From: JAXMCI01 sp046349435
GTDB lineage: Bacteria > Pseudomonadota > Alphaproteobacteria > Dongiales > Dongiaceae
Direction: 5' to 3'
Assembly: GCA_046349435.1 (NCBI GenBank)
Contig: JAXMCI010000012.1
Span: 1-64,000, forward strand
DNA length: 64,000 nucleotides
In this document: positions 27,527 to 40,457 of the stretch, piece by piece
Position numbering within the stretch: position 1 is the stretch's first letter
Layout: each line of letters begins with the position of its first letter
The notes under the pieces: generated by a model
Database searches by the model: none
What the model saw: only the letters and a program-made list of their open reading frames with translations
Told to the model about the DNA's origin: nothing
Translations under genes and position numbers: made by a program

Positions 27527-29796
27527 TGCCGGCGGCCGACGGGGTCACCGCGTCCCGCCTGCTGCTGCGCCGCCTGCGCGACGTCATGGCCGGCGGCGGC
27601 AGCGCCCAGCAGCGCCTCGACCGCATCGTCCAGATCATCGCCGCCGACATGGTGGCCGAGGTCTGCTCGACCTACATCATGCGCGCCGGCGAGGTGCTCG
27701 AGCTGTTCGCCACCAAGGGCCTGAAGCCCGAGGCGGTGCGCAAGACGCGGCTCAGGGTCGGCGAGGGCCTGGTCGGCGACGTCGCCCAGCATGCCCGGCC
27801 GCTGGCGCTGGCCGACGCCCAGTCGCACCCGCAATTCGCCTACCGGCCGGAAACCGGCGAGGAGATCTACCACTCGCTGATGGGCGTGCCGATCCTGCGC
27901 GGCGGCCGCGTGCTCGGCGTGCTGGTGGTGCAGAACCGCTCGCGCCGCCACTACACCGAGGAGGAGATCGAGGCGCTGCAGACCACCGCCATGGTGGTCG
28001 CCGAGCTGGTCGCCGGCGGCGAGCTCACCGCCAGCGACGAGCCGCAGCCGGGCGACGGCGTCGCCTTCCGGCCGCTGCGCCTCGAGGGCCTGCCGCTCTG
28101 CCCGGGGCTCGGCATCGGCCGGGCGGTGCTGCACGAGCCGCGCATCCTGCTGAAGCAGATGGTGGCCGAGGATCCGGCCGGCGAGCTGGAGCGCTTCCGC
28201 GCCGCCGTCGCCGGCATGCACACCGCGCTCGACGATCTGCTCGCCGCCTCGGACATCGCCGGCGGCGGCGAGCATCGCGACGTGCTCGAGAGCTATCGCA
28301 TGTTCGCCCAGGACAGCGGCTGGCTCGGCCGCATCGCCGAGGCGATTCGCGGGGGGCTCACCGCCGAGGCGGCGATCCAGCGCGTGCAGGACGACACGCG
28401 GGCCCGCATGTCGCAGATCGCCGACCCCTATCTGCGCGAGCGGCTGCACGATTTCGACGACCTCGCCAACCGGCTGTTCCAGCATCTCGGCGGCGCCGTG
28501 CAGACGACGCCCTCCGGCGAGCTGCCCGAATCGTTCGTGCTGGTGGCGCGCAACATGGGCCCGGCCGAGCTGCTCGACTACGACCGCCGCCGGCTCCGCG
28601 GGCTGGCGCTCGAGGAGGGCTCGGCCACCGCCCACGTCACCATCGTGGCGCGCGCCCTCGACATCCCGGTGATCGGCCGGGTCGCCGGGCTGATGAGCCG
28701 GACCGAGCCCGGCAACCTGCTGATCGTCGACGGCGACAACGGCCAGCTGCTGGTCCGCCCGTCCGAGGACGTGCGGCGCGCCTTCAACGAGAACCTGCGC
28801 CTCAGGGCGGCGCGCGAGGCGAGCTACGCCGCGACCCGCGACCTGCCGGCGGTCAGCCGCGACGGCGTGCCGGTGTCGCTCAACATCAATGCCGGGCTGC
28901 TGCTCGACCTGCCGCATCTCGACGCCGTCGGCGCCGACGGCATCGGCCTCTACCGCACCGAGCTGCCCTTCATGGTGCGCTCCGAGTTCCCCGACGTGGC
29001 GGCGCAGACCGAGCTCTACCGCAAGGTGATCGACCAGGCGGGCGAGCGCCCGGTGCTGTTCCGCACGCTCGACATCGGCGGCGACAAGGTGCTGCCCTAC
29101 TGGGTCGAGGCCGAGGAGGAGAACCCGGCGATGGGCTGGCGCGCGGTGCGCATCGCGCTCGACCGGCCGCATCTGCTGCGCCAGCAGGTGCGCGCGATGA
29201 TTCGCGCCGCCGCCGGCCGGCCGCTCTCGGTGATGTTCCCGATGATCGCCGAGGTCGGCGAGTTCACCGCGGCGAGGAAGCTGCTCGACCTCGAGCTGGC
29301 GCGCGCCGCGCGGCGCGGCGAGGCGACGCCGGAGCGGCTGCGGGTCGGCGCCATGTTCGAGGTGCCGGCGCTCGCCTGGCAGATGCCGGCGCTGCTCGCC
29401 GCCGTCGATTTCATCTCGGTCGGCAGCAACGATCTCCGGCAGTTCCTCTTCGCCAGCGACCGCGGCAATCCGCGCGTCGCCGAGCGCTACGACGTGCTGT
29501 CGCCGGCGCTGCTGCGGCTGCTGCGCGACCTCGCGCGGCAGTGCCAGCATGCCGGCGTGCCGCTCGCGGTGTGCGGCGAGATGGCGGGCCGGCCGCTCGA
29601 GGCGATGGCGCTGATCGGCCTCGGCTTCCGCAGCCTGTCGATGGCGCCGCGCGCGGTCGGCGCGGTGCGGCTCATGCTGCGCAGCCTCGATGTCGCGCTG
29701 CTGCGCCGATTCCTCGACGAGTCGCTGGGTGCCGACGAGGGCAGCCTGCGCCGCAGCCTCGGCGGCTTCGCCGAGCGGCACGAGGTCGCGCTCTAG
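27526..29796 (+). CDS. ptsP: Phosphoenolpyruvate-protein phosphotransferase (EI-Ntr)
   Basis: A 756-residue first component of the nitrogen PTS. An N-terminal GAF domain (residues about 10-170: QQRLDRIVQIIAADMVAEVC; ETGEEIYHSLMGVPILRGGR) senses nitrogen status, in related systems through glutamine. Then come the EI domains: LCPGLGIGRAVLHEPRI, the phospho-His region EGSATAHVTIVARALDIPVI, and the PEP-binding barrel with GIGLYRTELPFMV, LFRTLDIGGDKVLPYW, DFISVGSNDLRQFLFASDR and the catalytic Cys in LAVCGEMAGRPLEAM. The phosphate goes to NPr and then EIIA-Ntr. The length is normal. Confidence 0.96.
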   Translation: MPAADGVTASRLLLRRLRDVMAGGGSAQQRLDRIVQIIAADMVAEVCSTYIMRAGEVLELFATKGLKPEAVRKTRLRVGEGLVGDVAQHARPLALADAQSHPQFAYRPETGEEIYHSLMGVPILRGGRVLGVLVVQNRSRRHYTEEEIEALQTTAMVVAELVAGGELTASDEPQPGDGVAFRPLRLEGLPLCPGLGIGRAVLHEPRILLKQMVAEDPAGELERFRAAVAGMHTALDDLLAASDIAGGGEHRDVLESYRMFAQDSGWLGRIAEAIRGGLTAEAAIQRVQDDTRARMSQIADPYLRERLHDFDDLANRLFQHLGGAVQTTPSGELPESFVLVARNMGPAELLDYDRRRLRGLALEEGSATAHVTIVARALDIPVIGRVAGLMSRTEPGNLLIVDGDNGQLLVRPSEDVRRAFNENLRLRAAREASYAATRDLPAVSRDGVPVSLNINAGLLLDLPHLDAVGADGIGLYRTELPFMVRSEFPDVAAQTELYRKVIDQAGERPVLFRTLDIGGDKVLPYWVEAEEENPAMGWRAVRIALDRPHLLRQQVRAMIRAAAGRPLSVMFPMIAEVGEFTAARKLLDLELARAARRGEATPERLRVGAMFEVPALAWQMPALLAAVDFISVGSNDLRQFLFASDRGNPRVAERYDVLSPALLRLLRDLARQCQHAGVPLAVCGEMAGRPLEAMALIGLGFRSLSMAPRAVGAVRLMLRSLDVALLRRFLDESLGADEGSLRRSLGGFAERHEVAL

Positions 29797-29997
29797 AGTC
29801 GCCGCGGAGTCAATGCGCGCGCCGCGCGCCGCGATCCACTTGCCCGTCGCGCGCAATGCTGAAAAACCACAGATGACCCGGCGCTTTCCCCTGGAATTCG
29901 CCGAGCCATTCACTACAATTACGGCCACGCCCCGGCACGGTCCCGTTGTTCATGGGGGCCGACGACCGTACCGCCCGGCTCTCAGCGAGAATCGCGA

Positions 29998-31146
29998 ATG
30001 GGTCAAACCGTGCGACAGCTCTCCGACCCCGGCATCGACCCGGCCCGCTCGGAGAGACTGTCCCATTACGCCAGCGGCCAGTTGCTGCGTGCGCAGGGAA
30101 TCGCAGACGAGCTGCGAGAAACCCGCATGAAATATGGCCTCGGCATCGATGACGTCGCCGAGCAGCTGCGCATTCGACGCACCTACATCGAGGCGATCGA
30201 GGAGGGTCGATTCGCCGAGCTGCCGGGCTCGACCTACGGTTCCGGGTTCGTGCGCAGCTATGCCGAGTTCCTCGGCCTCGACGGCGAGGAGGCGCTGCGC
30301 CGATTCCGCAGCGAGGTCGGCCGCGGCGAGCGCAGCGAGCTGATCTTCCCGACGCTGAAGTCCGAGGCCGGAATCCCCGCTGGGGCTATTGTCCTATTGT
30401 CGCTGCTGCTCGCCGGCCTCGCCTACGGCGCGTGGTTCATCCTCTCCGAGCGCGACAAGGGCCGCGTCGTCAGCGTGCAGCAGGCGCCGCCGCAGCTCAC
30501 CCAGCTGATCGGCGACAAGAATCTCGGCACGACGCCGCCGGGCGCCGCCGGCGTGGCCGTGCCGGCACAAGCGCCGCCGCCGGCGCCGCCGGTCGCCGCC
30601 GCCCCGCCGCCGCCGCCGCCCGAGGAGGTGACGCCGCAGGCCGGCCCGATCGTCGTCACCCAGACCGGCGCCATCCTGACCGAGCCGCCGGCGAAGCCCG
30701 TGGCACCCTCCGCGGTCGCCGCGGTGGCGCCGCCGGCGACGCCGGCCAGCGTCGCCGCGCCGGTCCCGCCGGTGATGGTGGCCGCCCCGGCCCCGGCGCC
30801 GAGCGCGACCACCGCGCAGGCGGCGACGCCGCCCACCTCGGGGCCGCTGCCGACCGAGATGACGGGAGTTCGCGTAGTACTTCAAGCGCGGCTGGAGAGT
30901 TGGGTTCAGATCTTAGGAGCGGACGGCAACACCTTGTTCACGAAGGTGCTTCGGGCCGGCGAGTTCTATGCCGTCCCGACCCAGCCGGCCGGCCTCTCGC
31001 TCGCCACCGGCAATGCCGGCGGGCTCGACATCTGGCTCGACGGCCGCCGCCTGGCGCCGCTCGGGCCGATCGGCGTGGTCCGCCGCGGCGTGCCGCTCGA
31101 CCCGGGCAAGCTGCGCCAGGACCTGACCTCGGCGCAGCCGCAATAG
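29998..31146 (+). CDS. RodZ-like helix-turn-helix membrane protein
   Basis: A 382-residue bitopic membrane protein. The N-terminal HTH_25 domain (residues about 40-115: MKYGLGIDDVAEQLRIRRTY; STYGSGFVRSYAEFLGLDGE) is cytoplasmic. One membrane helix lies near residues 122-143 (AGAIVLLSLLLAGLAYGAWF). A long Pro/Ala periplasmic linker follows, then a DUF4115 domain (ARLESWVQILGADGNTLFTK; GLDIWLDGRRLAPLG). In this family RodZ links MreB to the wall-synthesis machinery and helps keep rod shape. It lies upstream of ispG and hisS, the usual arrangement in Alphaproteobacteria. Confidence 0.88.
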   Translation: MGQTVRQLSDPGIDPARSERLSHYASGQLLRAQGIADELRETRMKYGLGIDDVAEQLRIRRTYIEAIEEGRFAELPGSTYGSGFVRSYAEFLGLDGEEALRRFRSEVGRGERSELIFPTLKSEAGIPAGAIVLLSLLLAGLAYGAWFILSERDKGRVVSVQQAPPQLTQLIGDKNLGTTPPGAAGVAVPAQAPPPAPPVAAAPPPPPPEEVTPQAGPIVVTQTGAILTEPPAKPVAPSAVAAVAPPATPASVAAPVPPVMVAAPAPAPSATTAQAATPPTSGPLPTEMTGVRVVLQARLESWVQILGADGNTLFTKVLRAGEFYAVPTQPAGLSLATGNAGGLDIWLDGRRLAPLGPIGVVRRGVPLDPGKLRQDLTSAQPQ

Positions 31147-31260
31147 CCCGGCCGGCTTGGCCTTCGGGTCCGGCCTGCGGGCCCGGCGCACAGGCTTGAT
31201 CTTTAGCGCGGCGGCGCGCATCTTCCCGGCAGTTCCGCCGCCGCCGATGAGCCGCCCGAG

Positions 31261-32391
31261 ATGAGCGTCCGCCCCTATCGCGACATCGCCCGCCGCAAGA
31301 GCCGCAAGATCATGGTCGGCCCGGTGGCCGTGGGCGGCGACGCGCCGATCTCCGTGCAGTCGATGACCAACACCCTGACGGCGGACGCCAAGGCGACCAT
31401 CGAGCAGGTGCGGCAGATCGCCGAGGCGGGCGCCGACATCGTCCGCGTCTCCTGCCCGGACGAGGAATCGACCGCCGCGCTGCCGCAGATCGTCAAGGCG
31501 AGCACGGTGCCGATCGTCGCCGACATCCACTTCCACTACAAGCGGGCGATCGAGGCGGCCGAGGCCGGCGCCGCCTGCCTGCGCATCAACCCGGGCAATA
31601 TCGGCTCGGCGCAGCGGGTCAAGGATGTCGTCCAGGCCGCCAAGGACCATGGCTGCTCGATGCGCATCGGCGTCAATGCCGGCAGCCTGGAGCGCGACCT
31701 GCTCGAGCGCTACGGCGAGCCCTGCCCCGAGGCGATGGTGGAGAGCGCGCTCGACCATGCGCGCATCCTCGAGGACAACGACTTCCGCAACTTCAAGATC
31801 AGCGTGAAGGCCTCCGACGTATTCCTTGCCGTGGCTGCATATCAGGGGCTGGCGGACGCCTGCGACTACCCGCTTCACCTCGGCATCACCGAGGCCGGCG
31901 GGCTGCGCAGCGGGACGGTCAAGTCGTCGATCGGGCTGGGCTCGCTGCTGTGGGCCGGCATCGGCGACACCATCCGCGTCTCGCTCTCGGCCGACCCGGT
32001 CGAGGAGGTCAAGGTCGGCTTCGACATCCTGAAGTCGCTCAACCTGCGCCATCGCGGCGTCAACCTGATCTCCTGCCCGTCCTGCGCCCGGCAGCAGTTC
32101 CAGGTGATCAAGACGGTGGAGCTGCTGGAGCAGCGTCTGGCCCACATCACGACGCCGATGTCGGTGTCGGTGATCGGCTGCGTCGTCAACGGCCCGGGCG
32201 AGGCCGCCGAATCGGACATCGGCTTCACCGGCGGCGGCAACGGCACCCACATGGTCTACGTCAACGGCCTGCCCGATCACCGGCTGAAGGATGCCGACAT
32301 CGTCGACCATCTGGTCGCCCTGATCGAGAAGAAGGCGGCCGAGATCGAGGCCGCCCGGGGCGTCGCCGCGACCTCCGCCGCCGCCGAGTAG
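31261..32391 (+). CDS. ispG: (E)-4-hydroxy-3-methylbut-2-enyl-diphosphate synthase
   Basis: A 376-residue [4Fe-4S] enzyme of the MEP isoprenoid pathway that turns MEcPP into HMBPP. Diagnostic parts: RKIMVGPVAVGGDAPISVQS then MTNT, CLRINPGNIGSAQRVKDVV, LHLGITEAGGLRSGTVKSSI, the cluster cysteines in LISCPSCARQQFQVI and IGCVVNGPGEAAESDIGFTG. The length matches the bacterial form without the plant insert. ATG 31261 lies 114 bp after rodZ; the operon probably continues into hisS. Confidence 0.97.
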   Translation: MSVRPYRDIARRKSRKIMVGPVAVGGDAPISVQSMTNTLTADAKATIEQVRQIAEAGADIVRVSCPDEESTAALPQIVKASTVPIVADIHFHYKRAIEAAEAGAACLRINPGNIGSAQRVKDVVQAAKDHGCSMRIGVNAGSLERDLLERYGEPCPEAMVESALDHARILEDNDFRNFKISVKASDVFLAVAAYQGLADACDYPLHLGITEAGGLRSGTVKSSIGLGSLLWAGIGDTIRVSLSADPVEEVKVGFDILKSLNLRHRGVNLISCPSCARQQFQVIKTVELLEQRLAHITTPMSVSVIGCVVNGPGEAAESDIGFTGGGNGTHMVYVNGLPDHRLKDADIVDHLVALIEKKAAEIEAARGVAATSAAAE

Positions 32392-32413
32392 GCGCCACCC
32401 GTCAGGACCTTCA

Positions 32414-33658
32414 TTGTCGACCCTGCAGCCGGTCCGCGGCACCCACGACATCCTGCCCGAGGAGATGCGCCGCTACCGCACCGTCGTCGAGACGGCGCGG
32501 CAGGTGGCGCAGCGCTACGGATTCGAGGAGATGGCGACGCCGATCTTCGAGTTCACCGAGGTGTTCAAGCGCACCCTCGGCGACACTTCCGACATCGTCA
32601 CGAAGGAGATGTACACCTTCGTCGATCGCGGCGGTGAGCAGATCACGCTAAGGCCCGAGAATACCGCGGGAGTTGCGCGCGCGCTGATGTCCGGCGGGCT
32701 CGCCCAGCACCTGCCGCTGAAGTACTTCTACAGCGGCCCGATGTTCCGCTACGAGCGGCCGCAGAAGGGCCGGCTGCGCCAGTTCCACCAGACCGGCATC
32801 GAGCTGCTCGGCGTCGCGCAGCCGCTGGCCGACATCGAGGTGATCGCCACCGGCGCCGCCATCCTGCGGGCGCTGGGATTGCTCGACCGTACCGTGATCG
32901 AGCTCAACAGCCTGGGCGATGCGGAGAGCCGCGGCGCCTATCGCGCCGCCCTGGTCGGCTATCTTTCCCAGCATCGTAACGCGCTTTCCGAAGACAGCCA
33001 GCTAAGGCTGGAGCGCAACCCGCTGCGAATCCTGGATTCGAAGGATGAGGGCGATCGCGCCATCGTGGCTTCGGCGCCGCTCTTCACCGATTTTCTGAAC
33101 CAGCCGAGCCGCGACTTCTTCGCCGCGGTGACCGGCGGGCTCGACGCGCTCGGGCTCGCCTACCAGCTCAATCCGCGGCTGGTGCGCGGCCTCGACTACT
33201 ACAGCCACACCTGCTTCGAGTTCGTCTGCACCGGGCTCGGCGCGCAGAACACCATCATGGCCGGCGGCCGCTATGACGGCCTGGTCGAGATGATGGGCGG
33301 TCCGGCGACGCCGGGGGTCGGCTGGGCGAGCGGGGTGGAGCGGGTCGCCATGCTGCTGGCGGAGACGCCGGCCGGGCCGCGTCCGATCGCCGTGGTGCCG
33401 GTCGGCGCCGCCGCGGAGCGGCCGGCGCTGGTGCTGGCCGAGCGGCTGCGGGGCGACGGCTTCGCCGTCGAGCTCGGCTATTCCGGGAATCTCGGCAAGC
33501 GCCTGAAGCGGGCGAACAAGCTGAACGCCGCGGCGGCGCTGCTGCTGGGCGAGGCGGAGCTGGCGCGCGAATCGGTCACCCTGCGCGACCTCGACAGCGG
33601 GTCGCAGGAGGAGCTGCCGGTCGCCACCCTACCCGAGCGCCTCGCCCGCTACCGCTAG
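32414..33658 (+). CDS. hisS: Histidyl-tRNA synthetase
   Basis: A 414-residue class II synthetase. Motif 1 lies around GFEEMATPIFEFTEVFKRTL. Motif 2 is FYSGPMFRYERPQKGRLRQF. The histidine-binding LVRGLDYYSHTCFEFV, motif 3 GVGWASGVERVAMLL and the C-terminal anticodon-binding domain (IAVVPVGAAAERPALVLAER; LGKRLKRANKLNAAAALLLG) follow. Motif 2 reads like the standard bacterial form, not the divergent alphaproteobacterial one. The start is TTG 32414 (LSTLQPVRGTHDILPEEMRR), the only start that gives the conserved N-terminus. Confidence 0.97.
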   Translation: MSTLQPVRGTHDILPEEMRRYRTVVETARQVAQRYGFEEMATPIFEFTEVFKRTLGDTSDIVTKEMYTFVDRGGEQITLRPENTAGVARALMSGGLAQHLPLKYFYSGPMFRYERPQKGRLRQFHQTGIELLGVAQPLADIEVIATGAAILRALGLLDRTVIELNSLGDAESRGAYRAALVGYLSQHRNALSEDSQLRLERNPLRILDSKDEGDRAIVASAPLFTDFLNQPSRDFFAAVTGGLDALGLAYQLNPRLVRGLDYYSHTCFEFVCTGLGAQNTIMAGGRYDGLVEMMGGPATPGVGWASGVERVAMLLAETPAGPRPIAVVPVGAAAERPALVLAERLRGDGFAVELGYSGNLGKRLKRANKLNAAAALLLGEAELARESVTLRDLDSGSQEELPVATLPERLARYR

Positions 33659-33660
33659 CC

Positions 33661-34997
33661 ATGGTCACCGCCGAGCCGCTGGTCGTCGGGGTGAGCCATC
33701 GCTCCGCCGCCCCGGCGTTGCGCGACCGGCTCTATCTCGAGCGCGCCGCGGTGCCGGCCTTTCTCGAGCGCATGCGCGCGGCCGGCCTGGCCCCGGGCCT
33801 GGTGCTGTCGACCTGCGCGCGCACCGAGCTCGAGCTGCTCGACGACGGCAGCGACCGCGCCGAGCGGGCGCTCGACCTGCTCGCAGAGCAGGGCGGGCTG
33901 CGCCGTTCCGAGCTGGCCGAGCAGTCCTACCGGCTGACGGGCGAGCCGGCGCTGCGCCACATCTTCGGGGTCGCCAGCTCGCTCGACAGCCTGGTGCCGG
34001 GGGAGCCGCAGATTCTCGGCCAGCTCAAGCTGGCGCACCGGCTGGCCGCCGCCGCCGGCCTGGTCGAGGACGGGCTGGCCGCCATCCTGCGCGCCGCCTA
34101 CGGCGCCGCCAAGCGGGTGCGGCGCGAGACGACGGTCGCCGAGCGGCCGGTGTCGATCGCCGCCGCGGCCCTCCAGCTCGCCCGCTCGGTGCATGGCGAT
34201 CCCGGCCGCGCCCAGGCGGTGCTGCTCGGCATCGGCGAGATGGGCGAGCTGATGATTCGCCAGCTGCGCCGCGCCGGGCTGCAGCGAATCACCGTGCTGC
34301 ACCCGGTGCCGCGGCGGGCGGCGCTGCTCGCCCATCGCTGCGGCGGGCACCAGCGCGACTGGGCCGATCTTGCGGACGCGCTGGCCAGCGCCGATATCCT
34401 GGTGGCGGCGCTCGGCGCCGGCGTCCACGTGGTCGACCGCGCCGCGATCGATTCGGCGCTGCGCCGGCGCCGGCGCCGGCCGATGCTGCTGCTCGACGCC
34501 GCGGTGCCCGGCGACATCGATCCGGCGACCGATTCGCTCTCCGACGCGTTCCGCTACGACCTCGGCGACCTCGAGCGCGTCGCCCTGCAGGGCCAGGCGG
34601 AGCGGGCGGCGGCGGCCGAGCGCGGCTGGGCGATCGTCGGCGAGGAGGTGGCGCTGTTCCGGCGCGAGCGCGCCGCCCGCCAGGCGGCCCCGGCGGTGGT
34701 GGCCCTGCGCCGGCATTTCGAGGCGGTGCGGGCCGAGCTGCTGACCGCGGGGAGCGGCGGCGCCGAGGCGGCCGAGGCGACCCGGCTGCTGATCAACCGG
34801 CTGCTGCACGAGCCGACCGAGCTGCTGCGCCGGGCCGCGGCCGAGCCGGCGGCGGGCGAGGATCGCGCGGCGCTGGAGCGCGCGGTGGCAAGGCTGTTCG
34901 GGCTGCCGGGGCAGGGGAACGGGCAAGGGACCGCGCACGGGGCCGGGCCGATGGCCGGGCCGATGACGGGCCGGGCGCCCGGCGACGAGGAGGATTT

Positions 34998-35001
<4 letters not shown>
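33661..35001 (+). CDS. hemA: Glutamyl-tRNA reductase
   Basis: A 446-residue enzyme that reduces glutamyl-tRNA to glutamate-1-semialdehyde, the first step of C5-pathway tetrapyrrole synthesis. The catalytic Cys is in LVLSTCARTELELL (residue about 51). HIFGVASSLDSLVPGEPQIL, the NADPH site AVLLGIGEMGELMIRQLRRA and DAAVPGDIDPATDSL are all family features. The C-terminal dimerisation helices are present, then a low-complexity Gly/Met/Pro tail. Most studied Alphaproteobacteria use ALA synthase instead, so this is notable. It starts 2 bp after hisS and overlaps prfA by 4 bp (GTGA). Confidence 0.93.
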
Positions 35002-36073
<1,072 letters not shown>

Positions 36074-36077
<4 letters not shown>

Positions 36078-37021
36078 GTCCCGCCGCCGCCGGGACGCCG
36101 ATCGGCGGCCTGGTCGCGGCGACCGCCGAGCGGCTGCGGCTGGCCGGCATCGAGGAGCATCGCCGCGAGGCCCGGCTGCTCGCCGGCGCGGTGCTCGGCG
36201 CCGACCCGGCGACCCTGGTCGCCCATCCCGAGCGGCGGGTCGACCCGGCCGCCGCGGCCCGGCTCGCCGCCGCCGCGGCGCGGCGGGCGGCGCGCGAGCC
36301 GCTGTCGCACATCCTCGGCCGGCGCGAGTTCTGGAGCCTCTCCTTCGCGGTCGACGGCAGCGTGCTCGATCCGCGGCCGGACAGCGAGACGCTGGTCGCG
36401 GCCGCGCTGGCCCTGGTTCCCGACCGGTCCCGCCCGCTGCGGCTGCTCGATCTCGGCACCGGCAGCGGCTGCCTGCTGCTGGCGCTGCTCAGCGAGCTGC
36501 CGGCGGCCACCGGGCTCGGGATCGATGCCAGCCCGGCGGCGCTGGCCGTGGCCGCCGGCAATGCCGGGCGGCTCGGCCTCTCGGCGCGCGCCGACTTCCG
36601 CCCCGGCGACTGGGCCGGCGGCCTCGCCGGACCGTTCGACCTGGTGCTGTCGAACCCGCCCTACATCCCGAGCGCCGAGCTGCCCCTGCTGGCGCCCGAG
36701 GTGGCCCGCTACGAGCCTCGGCTGGCGCTCGACGGCGGTCCGGACGGGCTCGACTGCTATCGCCGCCTGGCGCCGCAGCTGGGTGCGCTGCTCCGCGAAG
36801 GCGGCGCCGCGCTGCTCGAGCTCGGCGCCGGCCAGGCGGCCGCGGTCGCGGCGATCATGGCGGCGGCAGGCCTGCGGGCGGCCGGGCTGGAGGCCGACGC
36901 GGCCGGCCGGCCGCGCTGCCTGGTGCTGCGGCGCGGGGCCGACGGCGACGTCTCGAATCGGTCGAGAACCGCCCCGTCCCGGGAGAAAAAATCATTTGGA
37001 AAGGCGAACGAACCCGGCTAG
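36074..37021 (+). CDS. prmC: Release factor glutamine methyltransferase
   Basis: A 315-residue SAM enzyme that methylates the GGQ glutamine of RF1 and RF2. The N-terminal helical domain (GLVAATAERLRLAGIEEHRR; LSHILGRREFWSLSFAVDGS) is followed by the SAM motif LLDLGTGSGCLLLALLSELP and the catalytic LVLSNPPYIPSAELPLL. The start is TTG 36074 overlapping the prfA stop. The C-terminus has an extra Arg/Lys-rich tail of about 20 residues (NRSRTAPSREKKSFGKANEP), which may just be read-through of a lost stop. Confidence 0.95.
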
Positions 37022-37176
37022 GGTGAGTTTGACAGATGGGACATCCGGTGCGTCGGGTTATCCGCGCCGATCCCTTCCCCGCTCTTCGATCTCCATGACG
37101 GCGCCGCGGCAGGTATGGCCGCGCCGGGCGCTAGGCGGGACCGGGGCAGGCTCGTCAGCAACGAAGTGAACATGGC

Positions 37177-37581
37177 ATGAGACAAGGTCCAAATCCCCGG
37201 CGGTCGCGCGGTCGCGGTCCCCGGAAACCGCATTTGTCGGCCAAGCAGCAGACCTTCGACAGCAACGGACCGGATGTGCGGGTGCGCGGCAACGCCTATC
37301 AGGTGCTCGAGAAGTACCTGGCGATGGCGCGCGATGCGAGCTCGGCCGGCGACCGTATCGCCGCCGAGAACTACCTGCAGCACGCCGAGCACTACTACCG
37401 GATCATCAACGCCAACCCCGAGAGCCAGGGCCAGAACGGCCGGCCGCGGCCCAACATGCGGCCCGACGGCAACGGCTACGACCAGGCCAACGGCAACGAG
37501 GCCGGCGGCGAGATGGGTGCCGATGGCGGCGAGGGCGACGACGACGACGAATCGGACGACTACCCCGGCGGCCCGGCCTAG
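37177..37581 (+). CDS. DUF4167 domain protein
   Basis: A 134-residue very polar protein. The basic N-terminus is MRQGPNPRRSRGRGPRKPHL, then the conserved core NGPDVRVRGNAYQVLEKYLA with MARDASSAGDRIAAENYLQH and AEHYYRIINA. The tail is Asn/Gly-rich then strongly acidic (GEGDDDDESDDYPGG). Only Alphaproteobacteria carry this family, almost always between prmC and clpB as here. The basic head and acidic tail suggest RNA binding or ribosome association, but no function is known. Confidence 0.93.
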   Translation: MRQGPNPRRSRGRGPRKPHLSAKQQTFDSNGPDVRVRGNAYQVLEKYLAMARDASSAGDRIAAENYLQHAEHYYRIINANPESQGQNGRPRPNMRPDGNGYDQANGNEAGGEMGADGGEGDDDDESDDYPGGPA

Positions 37582-37724
37582 CAGCGCCGCCTCGTCGGAC
37601 CGCCTCTCAGTCGCGGTCGACCACCCCATGACGATGTCCTAGTCGCGCCGGACCGCGCGGGTTCCGGCGCCGCTGCGGTGCGTCCGCCCTTGTGCGCGGA
37701 CCAGCCTCACTTATATGCAAAAGG

Positions 37725-37740
37725 GGGTCGCAAACGACCC
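37725..37740 (+). promoter_or_regulatory. Small hairpin in the clpB leader
   Basis: GGGTCG (37725-37730), loop CAAA, CGACCC (37735-37740) form a 6-bp hairpin about 60 bp before the clpB ATG. It may affect clpB mRNA folding. No heat-shock sigma-32 promoter could be assigned with confidence. Confidence 0.3.
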
Positions 37741-37798
37741 TACTGCATCATGTCGGCGTGCTGAGCGAATCGGGCGCCGGGACAGTGAGGGCGACATC

Positions 37799-40393
<2,595 letters not shown>

Positions 40394-40413
40394 GGCAGGC
40401 GGCGCGGCCAATC

Positions 40414-40441
40414 GGGAGGCGCCGCCTCGGCGGCGCCTCCC
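40414..40441. terminator. Bidirectional terminator, clpB / M23 peptidase
   Basis: GGGAGGCGCCGCC and GGCGGCGCCTCCC are perfect inverse complements separated by 2 nt, 13 bp per arm. It lies 20 bp after the clpB stop and 16 bp after the end of the convergent peptidase gene. No T-run on either side. Confidence 0.75.
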
Positions 40442-40457
40442 GCGCCGTCTTCGGTCA

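Noticed and set aside
37028..37060. TTGACA near 37028 as promoter of the DUF4167 gene
   Set aside because: No acceptable -10 at 16-18 bp; the nearest candidate is about 20 bp away.
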